From contig CAJXFJ010000140.1 of the NCBI GenBank assembly GCA_913052515.1, positions 1 through 5,587 on the forward strand: a stretch of DNA of 5,587 bases, given 5' to 3'. The DNA is from an uncultured Flavobacteriales bacterium (GTDB lineage Bacteria > Bacteroidota > Bacteroidia > Flavobacteriales > Vicingaceae). A model generated the notes under the pieces. That model worked only from the letters and a program-made list of their open reading frames with translations, had not been told where the DNA came from and did no database searches. Position numbers and translations under genes: made by a program. This document shows, in pieces, positions 1-5,587 of the stretch. Position 1 is the stretch's first letter; every line of letters starts with the position of its first letter.

Positions 1-348
1 TGTTAAAATCATTTTTTCTTCATCTAAATCAAGCATTCCAGATTCCAATCGGATAAAAGCAGCATCTTGTATCACATTTTGAACAATCACAATGCTTAAT
101 TTATTTAGAACACTATCCGTATTTCTACTTTTAATTCTGTGTAAAATGTAATTCCCTTCTTCAAACACTTCTTGCTCATAGAAATATGAACGCATGTTCT
201 TAAAGTACAATTGGGAAGAACTATTCATAGAGTAATCAATTTTAGACCAATCTAGCCGTTTTCCTTGCGGACCGAAAATAGCGTAAAGAACAAGGCCGGC
301 TATTAATATGAGAAGCCAAATCAAAAACCACTGCTTTAATTTTTGCAT
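1..348 (-). CDS. Hypothetical membrane-anchored protein, N-terminal part only (runs off left edge)
   Basis: The frame is open from an ATG at 348-346 to the window edge, giving 116 codons with no stop; the C-terminus is missing. The protein begins MQKLKQWFLIWLLILIAGLV. It has a short basic head, then one hydrophobic segment at about residues 7-25, followed by GPQGKR and a polar, charged stretch. This looks like a signal anchor or uncleaved signal peptide with the rest in the periplasm. There is no lipobox cysteine. The remainder (for example residues 48-60 rich in Tyr/Phe, then alternating polar/hydrophobic stretches around residues 83-96) suggests a soluble mixed alpha/beta domain that I do not recognise. 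It is transcribed divergently from crtZ across a 55-bp gap. Codon use and base composition look like the neighbours. That it is coding is supported by the open frame, the sensible start and the membrane segment; its function is unknown. Confidence 0.72.
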   Translation of the reverse strand, partial: MQKLKQWFLIWLLILIAGLVLYAIFGPQGKRLDWSKIDYSMNSSSQLYFKNMRSYFYEQEVFEEGNYILHRIKSRNTDSVLNKLSIVIVQNVIQDAAFIRLESGMLDLDEEKMILT

Positions 349-391
349 GCTTCTTTAACAATCTTGCGATAACTTTGTTAGCTATTAAAAT

Positions 392-399
392 TACCTTTG
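392..399 (+). promoter_or_regulatory. Probable Bacteroidetes sigma-A -7 box (TACCTTTG) for crtZ
   Basis: TACCTTTG matches the Bacteroidetes primary-sigma -7 consensus TAnnTTTG at all six fixed positions. The partner -33 element (TTG or TTTG) is weak in spacing: TTG at 364-366 leaves 25 nt and TTTG at 374-377 leaves 14 nt, against the usual 17-23. The box ends 4 nt before the GTG codon of crtZ, so transcription would begin at or within a few bases of that codon. The box match is seen directly; its activity is inference. Confidence 0.5.
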
Positions 400-403
400 T
401 TTC

Positions 404-871
404 GTGGAAATATTAATACACATTGCCCTTGTGGTAATCACCTTTTTAGTGATGGAGTTTATGGCCTGGTTTACGCATAAATATGTGATGCATGGATTTT
501 TGTGGGTACTGCATAAAGACCATCATCAGCCAGAGAAAGGTTGGTTTGAGAAAAACGACACCTTCTTTATTTTCTATGCCATCATAAGCACAACACTTTT
601 TTATCTCTGGTCAGAAGGCATTTTTGAATACGGCTTATCCATTGGTCTTGGTATTCTCTTTTATGGCATGGCTTATTTCTCTGTTCATGATGTTTTTATT
701 CACCAACGTTTCAGTTGGTTTAAGCGAACCGACAATGTGTACTTCCGTGCGATTCGAAAAGCACATAAAGTTCACCACAAACACCTAGGCAAAGAAGAGG
801 GGGAATGTTTTGGAATGCTTTTAGTTCCTTTTAAATATTTTAAAGAAGCGGCAAAATCAAGCAAAAAATAA
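404..871 (+). CDS. crtZ: Beta-carotene 3-hydroxylase (CrtZ-type, fatty acid hydroxylase superfamily)
   Basis: This is an integral-membrane non-haem di-iron hydroxylase that adds hydroxyl groups at C3/C3' of beta-ionone rings (beta-carotene to beta-cryptoxanthin to zeaxanthin). All histidine clusters of the family are present in the 155-residue product: HX4H at 25-30 (THKYVMHG), HX2HH at 37-41, HX4H at 95-100 (HDVFIH) and HX2HH at 121-125. Hydrophobic segments lie at about 2-23, 54-70 and 77-94. The length is usual for bacterial CrtZ. The start is GTG at 404: an in-frame stop lies at 386-388, no upstream ATG exists, and the first internal ATG (452, residue 17) would remove most of the first membrane helix. 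There is no Shine-Dalgarno sequence, and a -7 promoter box ends 4 nt upstream, so the mRNA may be leaderless. No other carotenoid gene (crtB, crtI, crtY) is visible here. The family call is firm; substrate detail comes from family knowledge. Confidence 0.93.
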   Translation: MEILIHIALVVITFLVMEFMAWFTHKYVMHGFLWVLHKDHHQPEKGWFEKNDTFFIFYAIISTTLFYLWSEGIFEYGLSIGLGILFYGMAYFSVHDVFIHQRFSWFKRTDNVYFRAIRKAHKVHHKHLGKEEGECFGMLLVPFKYFKEAAKSSKK

Positions 872-875
872 AAAC

Positions 876-1463
876 TTAAACGGTAATTGTTCCCTCTTCG
901 GGATTTCCAAAAACCATGGCTGCTTGCATTTCAAAACGCTTGGCTGAATATAGGCTTAACAAAGCATCAAAATGATGCCAGGTTTTTACTTGATTCTCAT
1001 CAAAAACAAAATCGCTTTTCTCTTTTAAAAGCGAACACAGTTGCAAGATAAACTCTTTGTCTTTTTTGTAACCTTCATTTTTAAGCAAAAGAACCTCAGC
1101 TAATTTTGACGGATAAGTTTCAACCAACTTCACACCGGCTTTTTGCATTTTTTCTTTAAGCTGAATAGCTCTAGCTGTTAACCCTCCTAAAAACATGGGC
1201 GACATTGCTCCAGTTATCCGATCTGCTTTGCGATAGAAGTAATCATTATTGCCATTTAATCGTTTATAGGCAATTGGTAAAGACAAGGGCGCATCGATGT
1301 AGGCAAGCCAAACATCATCATAGGTTTTAATAAAGTCTAAAATAAATTGATCAGCATCTTGATTTTTAGAACAAGCATGTAATGTTACTTGATTCTGCTC
1401 ATGCAAACAGGCAATTACTGTGGTTCCTGCCATTTTTGCGCCATAGTCTATTCCGATTATCAT
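876..1463 (-). CDS. DUF429 family protein (predicted RNase H-fold nuclease)
   Basis: The 195-residue product matches the DUF429 pattern, a family predicted to have an RNase H-like fold but with no firmly established function. Visible motifs in order: GIDYGAK at 4-10 (first strand with Asp6), IDAPLSLP at 56-63 (Asp57), a basic R-KAD motif at 78-81, SPMFLGGLTARAI at 88-100, VETYP at 114-118 (Glu115), HHFDALLSLYSA at 163-174 (Asp166), and GNPEEGTI at 186-193 near the end. Asp6, Asp57, Glu115 and Asp166 are candidates for the acidic metal-binding set of this fold; that assignment is inference. The ATG start directly precedes the first core strand, so it is well placed. The gene is convergent with crtZ (4 nt between the stop codons) and divergent from the photolyase gene. 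No signal peptide is seen, so it is likely cytoplasmic. Substrate and biological role are unknown. Confidence 0.85.
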   Translation of the reverse strand: MIIGIDYGAKMAGTTVIACLHEQNQVTLHACSKNQDADQFILDFIKTYDDVWLAYIDAPLSLPIAYKRLNGNNDYFYRKADRITGAMSPMFLGGLTARAIQLKEKMQKAGVKLVETYPSKLAEVLLLKNEGYKKDKEFILQLCSLLKEKSDFVFDENQVKTWHHFDALLSLYSAKRFEMQAAMVFGNPEEGTITV

Positions 1464-1530
1464 TGTCTTTTGCTTTGGTTATGCATTACGTAAAATGAAA
1501 GTGACTTAAACATTTACAATTCAATAAACT

Positions 1531-1546
1531 ATTTATACCTATAAAT
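1531..1546. promoter_or_regulatory. 16-bp AT-rich inverted repeat in the DUF429/photolyase divergent region
   Basis: ATTTATA-CC-TATAAAT is a perfect inverted repeat with 7-bp arms and a 2-nt centre, ending 12 nt before the photolyase start codon. It could be an operator for a dimeric regulator, or it may overlap promoter elements. AT-rich palindromes of this size also arise by chance in such sequence. The rest of the 95-bp gap (1464-1558) shows no clear TAnnTTTG box on either strand. Confidence 0.3.
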
Positions 1547-1558
1547 GGTTTTCATGAA

Positions 1559-3103
1559 ATGAAAAAAACTTTGCGATTAATTCTTGGAGATCAACTGAAT
1601 GAAAAGCACTCTTGGTATCAAAACAAGCATGAAAACATGTATTATGTAATCATGGAAATGAAACAAGAGACCGACTATGTAACTCATCACATCCAAAAAG
1701 TTATTGCCTTTTTCTCAGCGATGCGGGCGTTCGCAGAAAAGTTAAAAAGTGAATCTCGCCAACTTATCTATCTCACCTTAGATGATTCAAAAAACACGCA
1801 TTCACTTACTAACAACCTCCATCAACTGATTACTGAGCAAAACTTTGAACGATTTGAATATCAACTTCCAGATGAATACCGCCTAAACGAGCAATTGAAA
1901 ACATTTTGCAAAAGTTTGGAAATAGAAACTGAGGTTTATGATAGTGAACATTTTTATACAACTAGAAATGAACTGAAAAACTACTTTGAAGAGAAAAAAG
2001 CGAAACACTGGCTCATGGAAAGCTTTTACCGCCAAATGCGTAAAAAGCACAACCTACTATTAGATAGTGATGGAAAGCCAGTAGGGGGGAAATGGAACTT
2101 TGATCATTCTAACCGAAAGAAACTTCCCAAAAACCACAAGCCAACTGCACCAAAAACTTTTAACAGAGATGTCAGCAAGTTGACTAAAATGCTTAAAAAT
2201 GAAAAAGTTAAAACGCTAGGAGTAGTTGATGAAAAAAATTTTCTTTGGCCAATTAACAGAAAGGAAAGCCTAGAGCTTTTAGATTATTTTCTTGAAAACT
2301 GTCTTCCTCTTTTTGGTGATTTTCAGGACGCTATGGCAATTGATGAATGGAGCATTTATCATTCACGACTTTCCTTTTCGCTTAACAGCAAAATGATAAG
2401 CCCGAAAGAAGTAATTGAAAAATCCATTAGCTATTGGAATGCAAACAAAGACCAGGTTGACATTTCTCAAATAGAAGGTTTTGTGAGACAAATTATAGGT
2501 TGGCGTGAGTACATGCGTGGATTCTACTGGGCCAAAATGCCTGATTATGAAAAGGAAAATCAACTCAACAATAGCAGAAAGCTACCGGACTTTTACTGGA
2601 ATGGTGATACCAAAATGAATTGTTTGAAGCGATCTATTAAACAATCATTAGACTTTGCTTATGCCCACCACATTCAACGATTGATGATCACTGGCAATTT
2701 TGCTCTTTTGGCAGGCATAAAGCCTGAAGAAGTTGACGCGTGGTATTTGGGAATTTACATTGATGCCATTCAGTGGGTAGAATTACCAAACACAAGAGGC
2801 ATGAGTCAGTATGCTGATGGTGGTCAAATTGCGACAAAACCATATGTTTCTTCAGCCAATTACATTGATAAAATGAGCAATTATTGCGGAAATTGCTACT
2901 ATTCTAAAAACAAAAAAGTAGGTGATAAAGCTTGTCCCTTTAATAGTTTATATTGGAATTTTATAGATCAACACATGGACTTATGGAAAAGCAATCAGCG
3001 GATGAGTATGATGCTTGCCAATTGGAATAAACAAAGTCCTGAAAAGAAAGAAGCTGTATTGGAGCAAGCCGATGCATACTTAAAAAACATCAACGAGCTT
3101 TAA
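1559..3103 (+). CDS. phrB: FeS-type bacterial cryptochrome/photolyase, probable (6-4) photolyase (PhrB/CryB family)
   Basis: This is a flavoprotein that uses light to repair UV-induced (6-4) photoproducts; members carry FAD, a 6,7-dimethyl-8-ribityllumazine antenna and a [4Fe-4S] cluster. The 514-residue product opens with LRLILGDQLN (antenna-binding N-terminal domain), followed by HHIQKVIAFFSAMRAFA at 43-59 and a WNFD motif at 179-182. The C-terminal FAD-binding region contains GWREYMRGFYW and YAHHIQRLMITGNFALL. Four cysteines, C355, C443, C446 and C459, have the spacing of the cluster ligands I recall for Agrobacterium PhrB (C350, C438, C441, C454), a uniform +5 shift. The paired active-site histidines (370/371) and tryptophans 347 and 395 fit the same shift. 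Length is close to PhrB. The ATG at 1559 fits the family N-terminus; no Shine-Dalgarno is seen. The stop overlaps that of the convergent lamin-tail gene. A signalling (CryB-like) role cannot be excluded from sequence alone; the symbol is by homology to PhrB. Confidence 0.92.
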   Translation: MKKTLRLILGDQLNEKHSWYQNKHENMYYVIMEMKQETDYVTHHIQKVIAFFSAMRAFAEKLKSESRQLIYLTLDDSKNTHSLTNNLHQLITEQNFERFEYQLPDEYRLNEQLKTFCKSLEIETEVYDSEHFYTTRNELKNYFEEKKAKHWLMESFYRQMRKKHNLLLDSDGKPVGGKWNFDHSNRKKLPKNHKPTAPKTFNRDVSKLTKMLKNEKVKTLGVVDEKNFLWPINRKESLELLDYFLENCLPLFGDFQDAMAIDEWSIYHSRLSFSLNSKMISPKEVIEKSISYWNANKDQVDISQIEGFVRQIIGWREYMRGFYWAKMPDYEKENQLNNSRKLPDFYWNGDTKMNCLKRSIKQSLDFAYAHHIQRLMITGNFALLAGIKPEEVDAWYLGIYIDAIQWVELPNTRGMSQYADGGQIATKPYVSSANYIDKMSNYCGNCYYSKNKKVGDKACPFNSLYWNFIDQHMDLWKSNQRMSMMLANWNKQSPEKKEAVLEQADAYLKNINEL

Positions 3104-5587
3104 TCTAATTTTGCAGCAACAACAAAAGTTTCTTTGAATACTTCTTTAGCTCCTGAGGTATTAAAAGATTCAAAAAACAAGACATAAATACCGACTCTTA
3201 CTTTATTTCCATCGGCATCAATTCCATCCCAACTAAAAGTCCCTTTGGCGCCCAATAATTCATTTTGTGCTATTTTATATATTTCTCTACCAGCACGATC
3301 ATAAACAGTTACATTAGCCACAAAACCTGGAGCATTAAACTGATAATTTATATTTAATACATCTTGAAAACCATCATTATCAGGAGAAAAAGTTTCTGGG
3401 TCAATCGTGATTTCTCCATTAAACTTTGAATCGGTAAACGATTGTGAATTTTTATACCCTGGAGTAGCAAAACCAACATTTTCTGCGGCCGAATGAAAAT
3501 TTCCTCTATCATCGCTTGAGCGATTTGGATCTAATCGTTCTAAACTAACTCCATCATCATCATTAAGTAATTCAAATTGCATATCATCTTCATAAAACAC
3601 ACCGTCAATTTCTTGATTAGATTGGTTTAAAAGAAATACACCTCCTTCTTCATCATTGTATGATGGTAAATTCTCTACTTCTATAAAATTGCTTCTTACC
3701 GTACTTGGGTATTCTTTTACAATGTTGTCAACATTCTCTGTCAAACCAACATAATCTCCTGGAAAAACTAAATAGGGTTCTTCAATAATAACTTCACGAT
3801 TAGCTATGCTATCATTATCGTCCATGTCATCGTCATGCCAATTAGCCATCATCCAATTTTGTAAGCTCACTACCTTTTGCGATCGATTATATAATTCAAC
3901 AAAGTCGGAGCCTCCAGTTCTTGGATTAAACAAAATTTCATTGATAACTAAATCATTTCCTACTGTAGCTTCAGGCAAAGCAAAAGAAACTCTTGTATTT
4001 GCGGCAATAACATTACCCGAACAATCTGACAAGTCACTAATGTCTAGATGCACCACCTCCCCAGAATCTAAAGGATTATTCAAAACAATTAAAACTTGAC
4101 TTAAATCTCGGGCTTCATAGACAAAATCCTTTACTGTATTTCCATCCGAGAAATTATACACGGCTGTTATAATTGAATTTGAATCCAAACTTTCATTAAA
4201 TCTTAATGCAATTGTATCTTCTGAAAATACCAACACTTTACTTACTAAAGGTGCACTTAAGTCTGGAGCAGTATTCAATAATGAATTTGCAGCAGCTGGA
4301 GTTCCTCCTGAGCCTGCCGCTGATGCAATAAAGTTGCTCTCGCCACTACATGGTAAGTTGGGGTTAATTTGCTCTAACGTATATCCTCCATTTTTCTTTT
4401 CATCATCTCGGTACCATTGGTCTGTATAGTTCACATAATCCACTAAATTGCCATTTGGGTCTTTTAAAATGATTTCATCTCCACCATTAGTTAAAGAAGG
4501 AAAAGAGGATTGCCCTAATGTTTGACCAAAAGAAGAAAAAGCAGCTACATTTCCTTCAGCACAAATAATGACGTATTCACCTGGTCTAAAAATTAAATTC
4601 TGTAAAGTCGATATTGTTGAATTATCCGCTAGGGTCCAATTTGATAGGTCAAATATTTTTTGTGATGCATTAAATAATTCAATAAAATCAGCATCTGGTA
4701 AGCCTACTTGTGGACTTGGGTCACACATAAATTCATTAATCACTACATCTCGATAAGTTGGAATTCCTGGAACAACTATTTCAGCTTGATTCTGTGAAGA
4801 AATTACATTACCTGGACAATCTGATATATTGTTTACTGTAATCGTATTTACTACCCCTGAGTCTAAAGTGTTTACTAGAATGAGAAGAACTGTATTATAC
4901 GATGGTCCTTCATTTAATGCGGTGGATACATTAGCAGATGAGCTAAATGTGTAATTCGCAGTTTGTACAGAATTACTATCTAATCGTTCATTAAAATAAA
5001 GACGAATGCTATCTACCGACAATGCTTCTGCAGAAATTAAGATTGGTGGTGTTGTATCTGGAATCGTATCAAATACCGAATTCTGTGAAGCAGGACTACC
5101 CCCTTGAATATTATTGGAAGCTTTAAAATTGTTTCTATCGTTACAATCTGTGTAGGGATTAATTTGTTCTAAACTAAAACCTCCATTGGCTTTTGTTTCA
5201 TCTTGATACCAATCATCGGTATAATCAATGCGGTCAATCAACTTCCTATTGTTATCATAAAGTTTCACCTGATCTCCGCTATTGTTAAAGAGAGGAAAAG
5301 ATTGAATTCCCAAAGTAGGCCCATAAGATTGATAAACCGCAACATCAGCACTTGGGCATAAAACAATAAACTCGCCTGGCTTAAATATTAAATAGGGTAA
5401 TTCACCTCCCGATACCGCATCTTCCAACTCCCAACCTTCTAAATTTAAAATCTTATCTGAAGCATTAAAAAGTTCTACAAAATCAACTTGTGGTAAACCA
5501 AAAGAAGGAGAAACGTCTGTAAACAGCTCATTGATTACCACATCTCGATAAGTGGCAGAAGCAGGCAAAACTACTTCTCTAATATTA
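3100..5587 (-). CDS. Secreted lamin-tail-domain protein with Ig-like repeats and FlgD/CHU_C-like C-terminal domain (N-terminus missing, runs off right edge)
   Basis: This is a large extracellular or cell-surface protein, probably adhesive or structural. Residues are numbered from the TTG at 5568-5566, only as a reference point. Order: lamin-tail domain (LTD) 1 at about 8-165, Ig-like (Big_5/SbsA-type) 1 at about 174-267, LTD2 at 271-430, Ig-like 2 at 438-531, LTD3 at 537-707, C-terminal domain at 715-820. LTD marks include VVINE, DFVELFNAS, NW/GW, PGEFIVLC, GGFSLEQINP. The Ig-like domains carry FNE-LDSNS and DC-GN motifs. The C-terminal domain has FSPDNDG (727-733), TVYDRAGREIY, WDG (780-782) and GIYVLFFE, resembling FlgD-Ig or the gliding-motility CHU_C/T9SS type B sorting domain. 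The TTG is not the true start: the frame stays open to the edge and codons above it encode REVV, which matches the strand preceding the later LTDs. Thus at least one more Ig-like unit, and presumably a signal peptide, lie outside the window. Function is unknown. Confidence 0.88.
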   Translation of the reverse strand, partial: NIREVVLPASATYRDVVINELFTDVSPSFGLPQVDFVELFNASDKILNLEGWELEDAVSGGELPYLIFKPGEFIVLCPSADVAVYQSYGPTLGIQSFPLFNNSGDQVKLYDNNRKLIDRIDYTDDWYQDETKANGGFSLEQINPYTDCNDRNNFKASNNIQGGSPASQNSVFDTIPDTTPPILISAEALSVDSIRLYFNERLDSNSVQTANYTFSSSANVSTALNEGPSYNTVLLILVNTLDSGVVNTITVNNISDCPGNVISSQNQAEIVVPGIPTYRDVVINEFMCDPSPQVGLPDADFIELFNASQKIFDLSNWTLADNSTISTLQNLIFRPGEYVIICAEGNVAAFSSFGQTLGQSSFPSLTNGGDEIILKDPNGNLVDYVNYTDQWYRDDEKKNGGYTLEQINPNLPCSGESNFIASAAGSGGTPAAANSLLNTAPDLSAPLVSKVLVFSEDTIALRFNESLDSNSIITAVYNFSDGNTVKDFVYEARDLSQVLIVLNNPLDSGEVVHLDISDLSDCSGNVIAANTRVSFALPEATVGNDLVINEILFNPRTGGSDFVELYNRSQKVVSLQNWMMANWHDDDMDDNDSIANREVIIEEPYLVFPGDYVGLTENVDNIVKEYPSTVRSNFIEVENLPSYNDEEGGVFLLNQSNQEIDGVFYEDDMQFELLNDDDGVSLERLDPNRSSDDRGNFHSAAENVGFATPGYKNSQSFTDSKFNGEITIDPETFSPDNDGFQDVLNINYQFNAPGFVANVTVYDRAGREIYKIAQNELLGAKGTFSWDGIDADGNKVRVGIYVLFFESFNTSGAKEVFKETFVVAAKLD
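3448..3963 (-). repeat. Third, divergent LTD copy without its Ig-like partner
   Basis: Residues 536-707 hold a lamin-tail domain that begins in register (VINE 265 residues after that of unit 2) but has diverged. It has no cysteines, an insertion rich in Asp (DDDMDDND at 579-586), and LERLDP in place of LEQINP. It leads into the C-terminal domain in place of another Ig-like domain. Confidence 0.75.
3964..4758 (-). repeat. LTD + Ig-like repeat unit 2 (265 residues)
   Basis: This is the second copy, residues 271-535, the same length as unit 1 and directly abutting it. It keeps YTD-WY-D--K-NGG followed by LEQINP (381-403) and the DCSGN motif in its Ig-like part. Three cysteines (336, 407, 516) sit exactly 265 residues after those of unit 1 (71, 142, 251). 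Confidence 0.85.
4759..5553 (-). repeat. LTD + Ig-like repeat unit 1 (265 residues)
   Basis: This is the first complete copy of the internal repeat in the lamin-tail protein, running from TYRDVVINE (residue 6) to residue 270. It shares its start (13 identical bases, CATCTCGATAAGT on the plus strand) and domain order with unit 2. Protein similarity is obvious throughout (roughly half identical by eye), while the DNA has diverged, so the duplication is old. Confidence 0.85.

Noticed and set aside
349..403. Minus-strand promoter for the left-edge gene (TAATTTTA, complement of about 386-393)
   Set aside because: It matches TAnnTTTG except for the last base and has no suitable -33 TTG, so it was too weak to list.
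855..900. Possible terminator between crtZ and the DUF429 gene
   Set aside because: There is an A-rich run at the end of crtZ, but no GC-rich stem could be found on either strand.
2363..2563. 66-codon minus-strand open frame inside the photolyase gene
   Set aside because: It lies wholly antisense within a well-supported conserved gene, has no recognisable domain, and is explained by low stop density opposite AT-rich coding sequence.
3806..4099. 97-codon plus-strand open frame opposite the lamin-tail gene
   Set aside because: It is antisense to the third LTD and second Ig-like domain, with composition typical of a reading-frame shadow and no motif.
4568..4756. 62-codon plus-strand open frame opposite the lamin-tail gene
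   Set aside because: It is antisense to LTD2 and its sequence merely mirrors the repeat; no start signal or domain supports it.
3964..5553. Tandem DNA repeat suggesting recent duplication or a mobile element
   Set aside because: Similarity is mainly at protein level with only short identical DNA stretches, so this is an old domain duplication within one gene.

Overview
The window looks like an AT-rich chromosomal segment from a Bacteroidetes bacterium, most likely a marine Flavobacteriia-like lineage. Four things suggest this: a CrtZ-type carotenoid hydroxylase of the Bacteroidetes kind, an iron-sulfur bacterial cryptochrome/photolyase, a large secreted lamin-tail-domain protein with a gliding/T9SS-like C-terminal domain, and a TAnnTTTG-type promoter box with no clear Shine-Dalgarno sequences. 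The lineage call is inference; no rRNA or other marker is present.

Layout, left to right. (1) Minus strand, 1-348: the first 116 codons of an unrecognised membrane-anchored protein that runs off the left edge. (2) 349-403: a 55-bp divergent intergenic region with a Bacteroidetes-type promoter box. (3) Plus strand, 404-871: crtZ, beta-carotene hydroxylase, with a GTG start that may be leaderless. (4) Minus strand, 876-1463: a DUF429 RNase H-fold protein, convergent with crtZ and 4 nt from it. (5) 1464-1558: a 95-bp divergent intergenic region with a 16-bp inverted repeat. (6) Plus strand, 1559-3103: an FeS-type prokaryotic (6-4) photolyase. (7) Minus strand, 3100 to beyond the right edge: a secreted multidomain protein with three lamin-tail domains, two Ig-like domains and a FlgD/CHU_C-like C-terminal domain. 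Its N-terminus lies outside the window.

Genes 3 and 6 share a light/UV-protection theme: xanthophyll synthesis and light-driven DNA repair. The DUF429 gene between them is divergent from the photolyase and may share its control region, which is a weak hint of a role in nucleic-acid metabolism. The lamin-tail protein and the left-edge protein have no evident link to this theme. No mobile elements, CRISPR arrays, RNA genes or clear intrinsic terminators were seen. Nothing here is clearly a new defence or mobile system. The most informative oddities are the likely leaderless crtZ start, the exact 265-residue period (including its cysteines) in the lamin-tail protein, and the DUF429-photolyase pairing.
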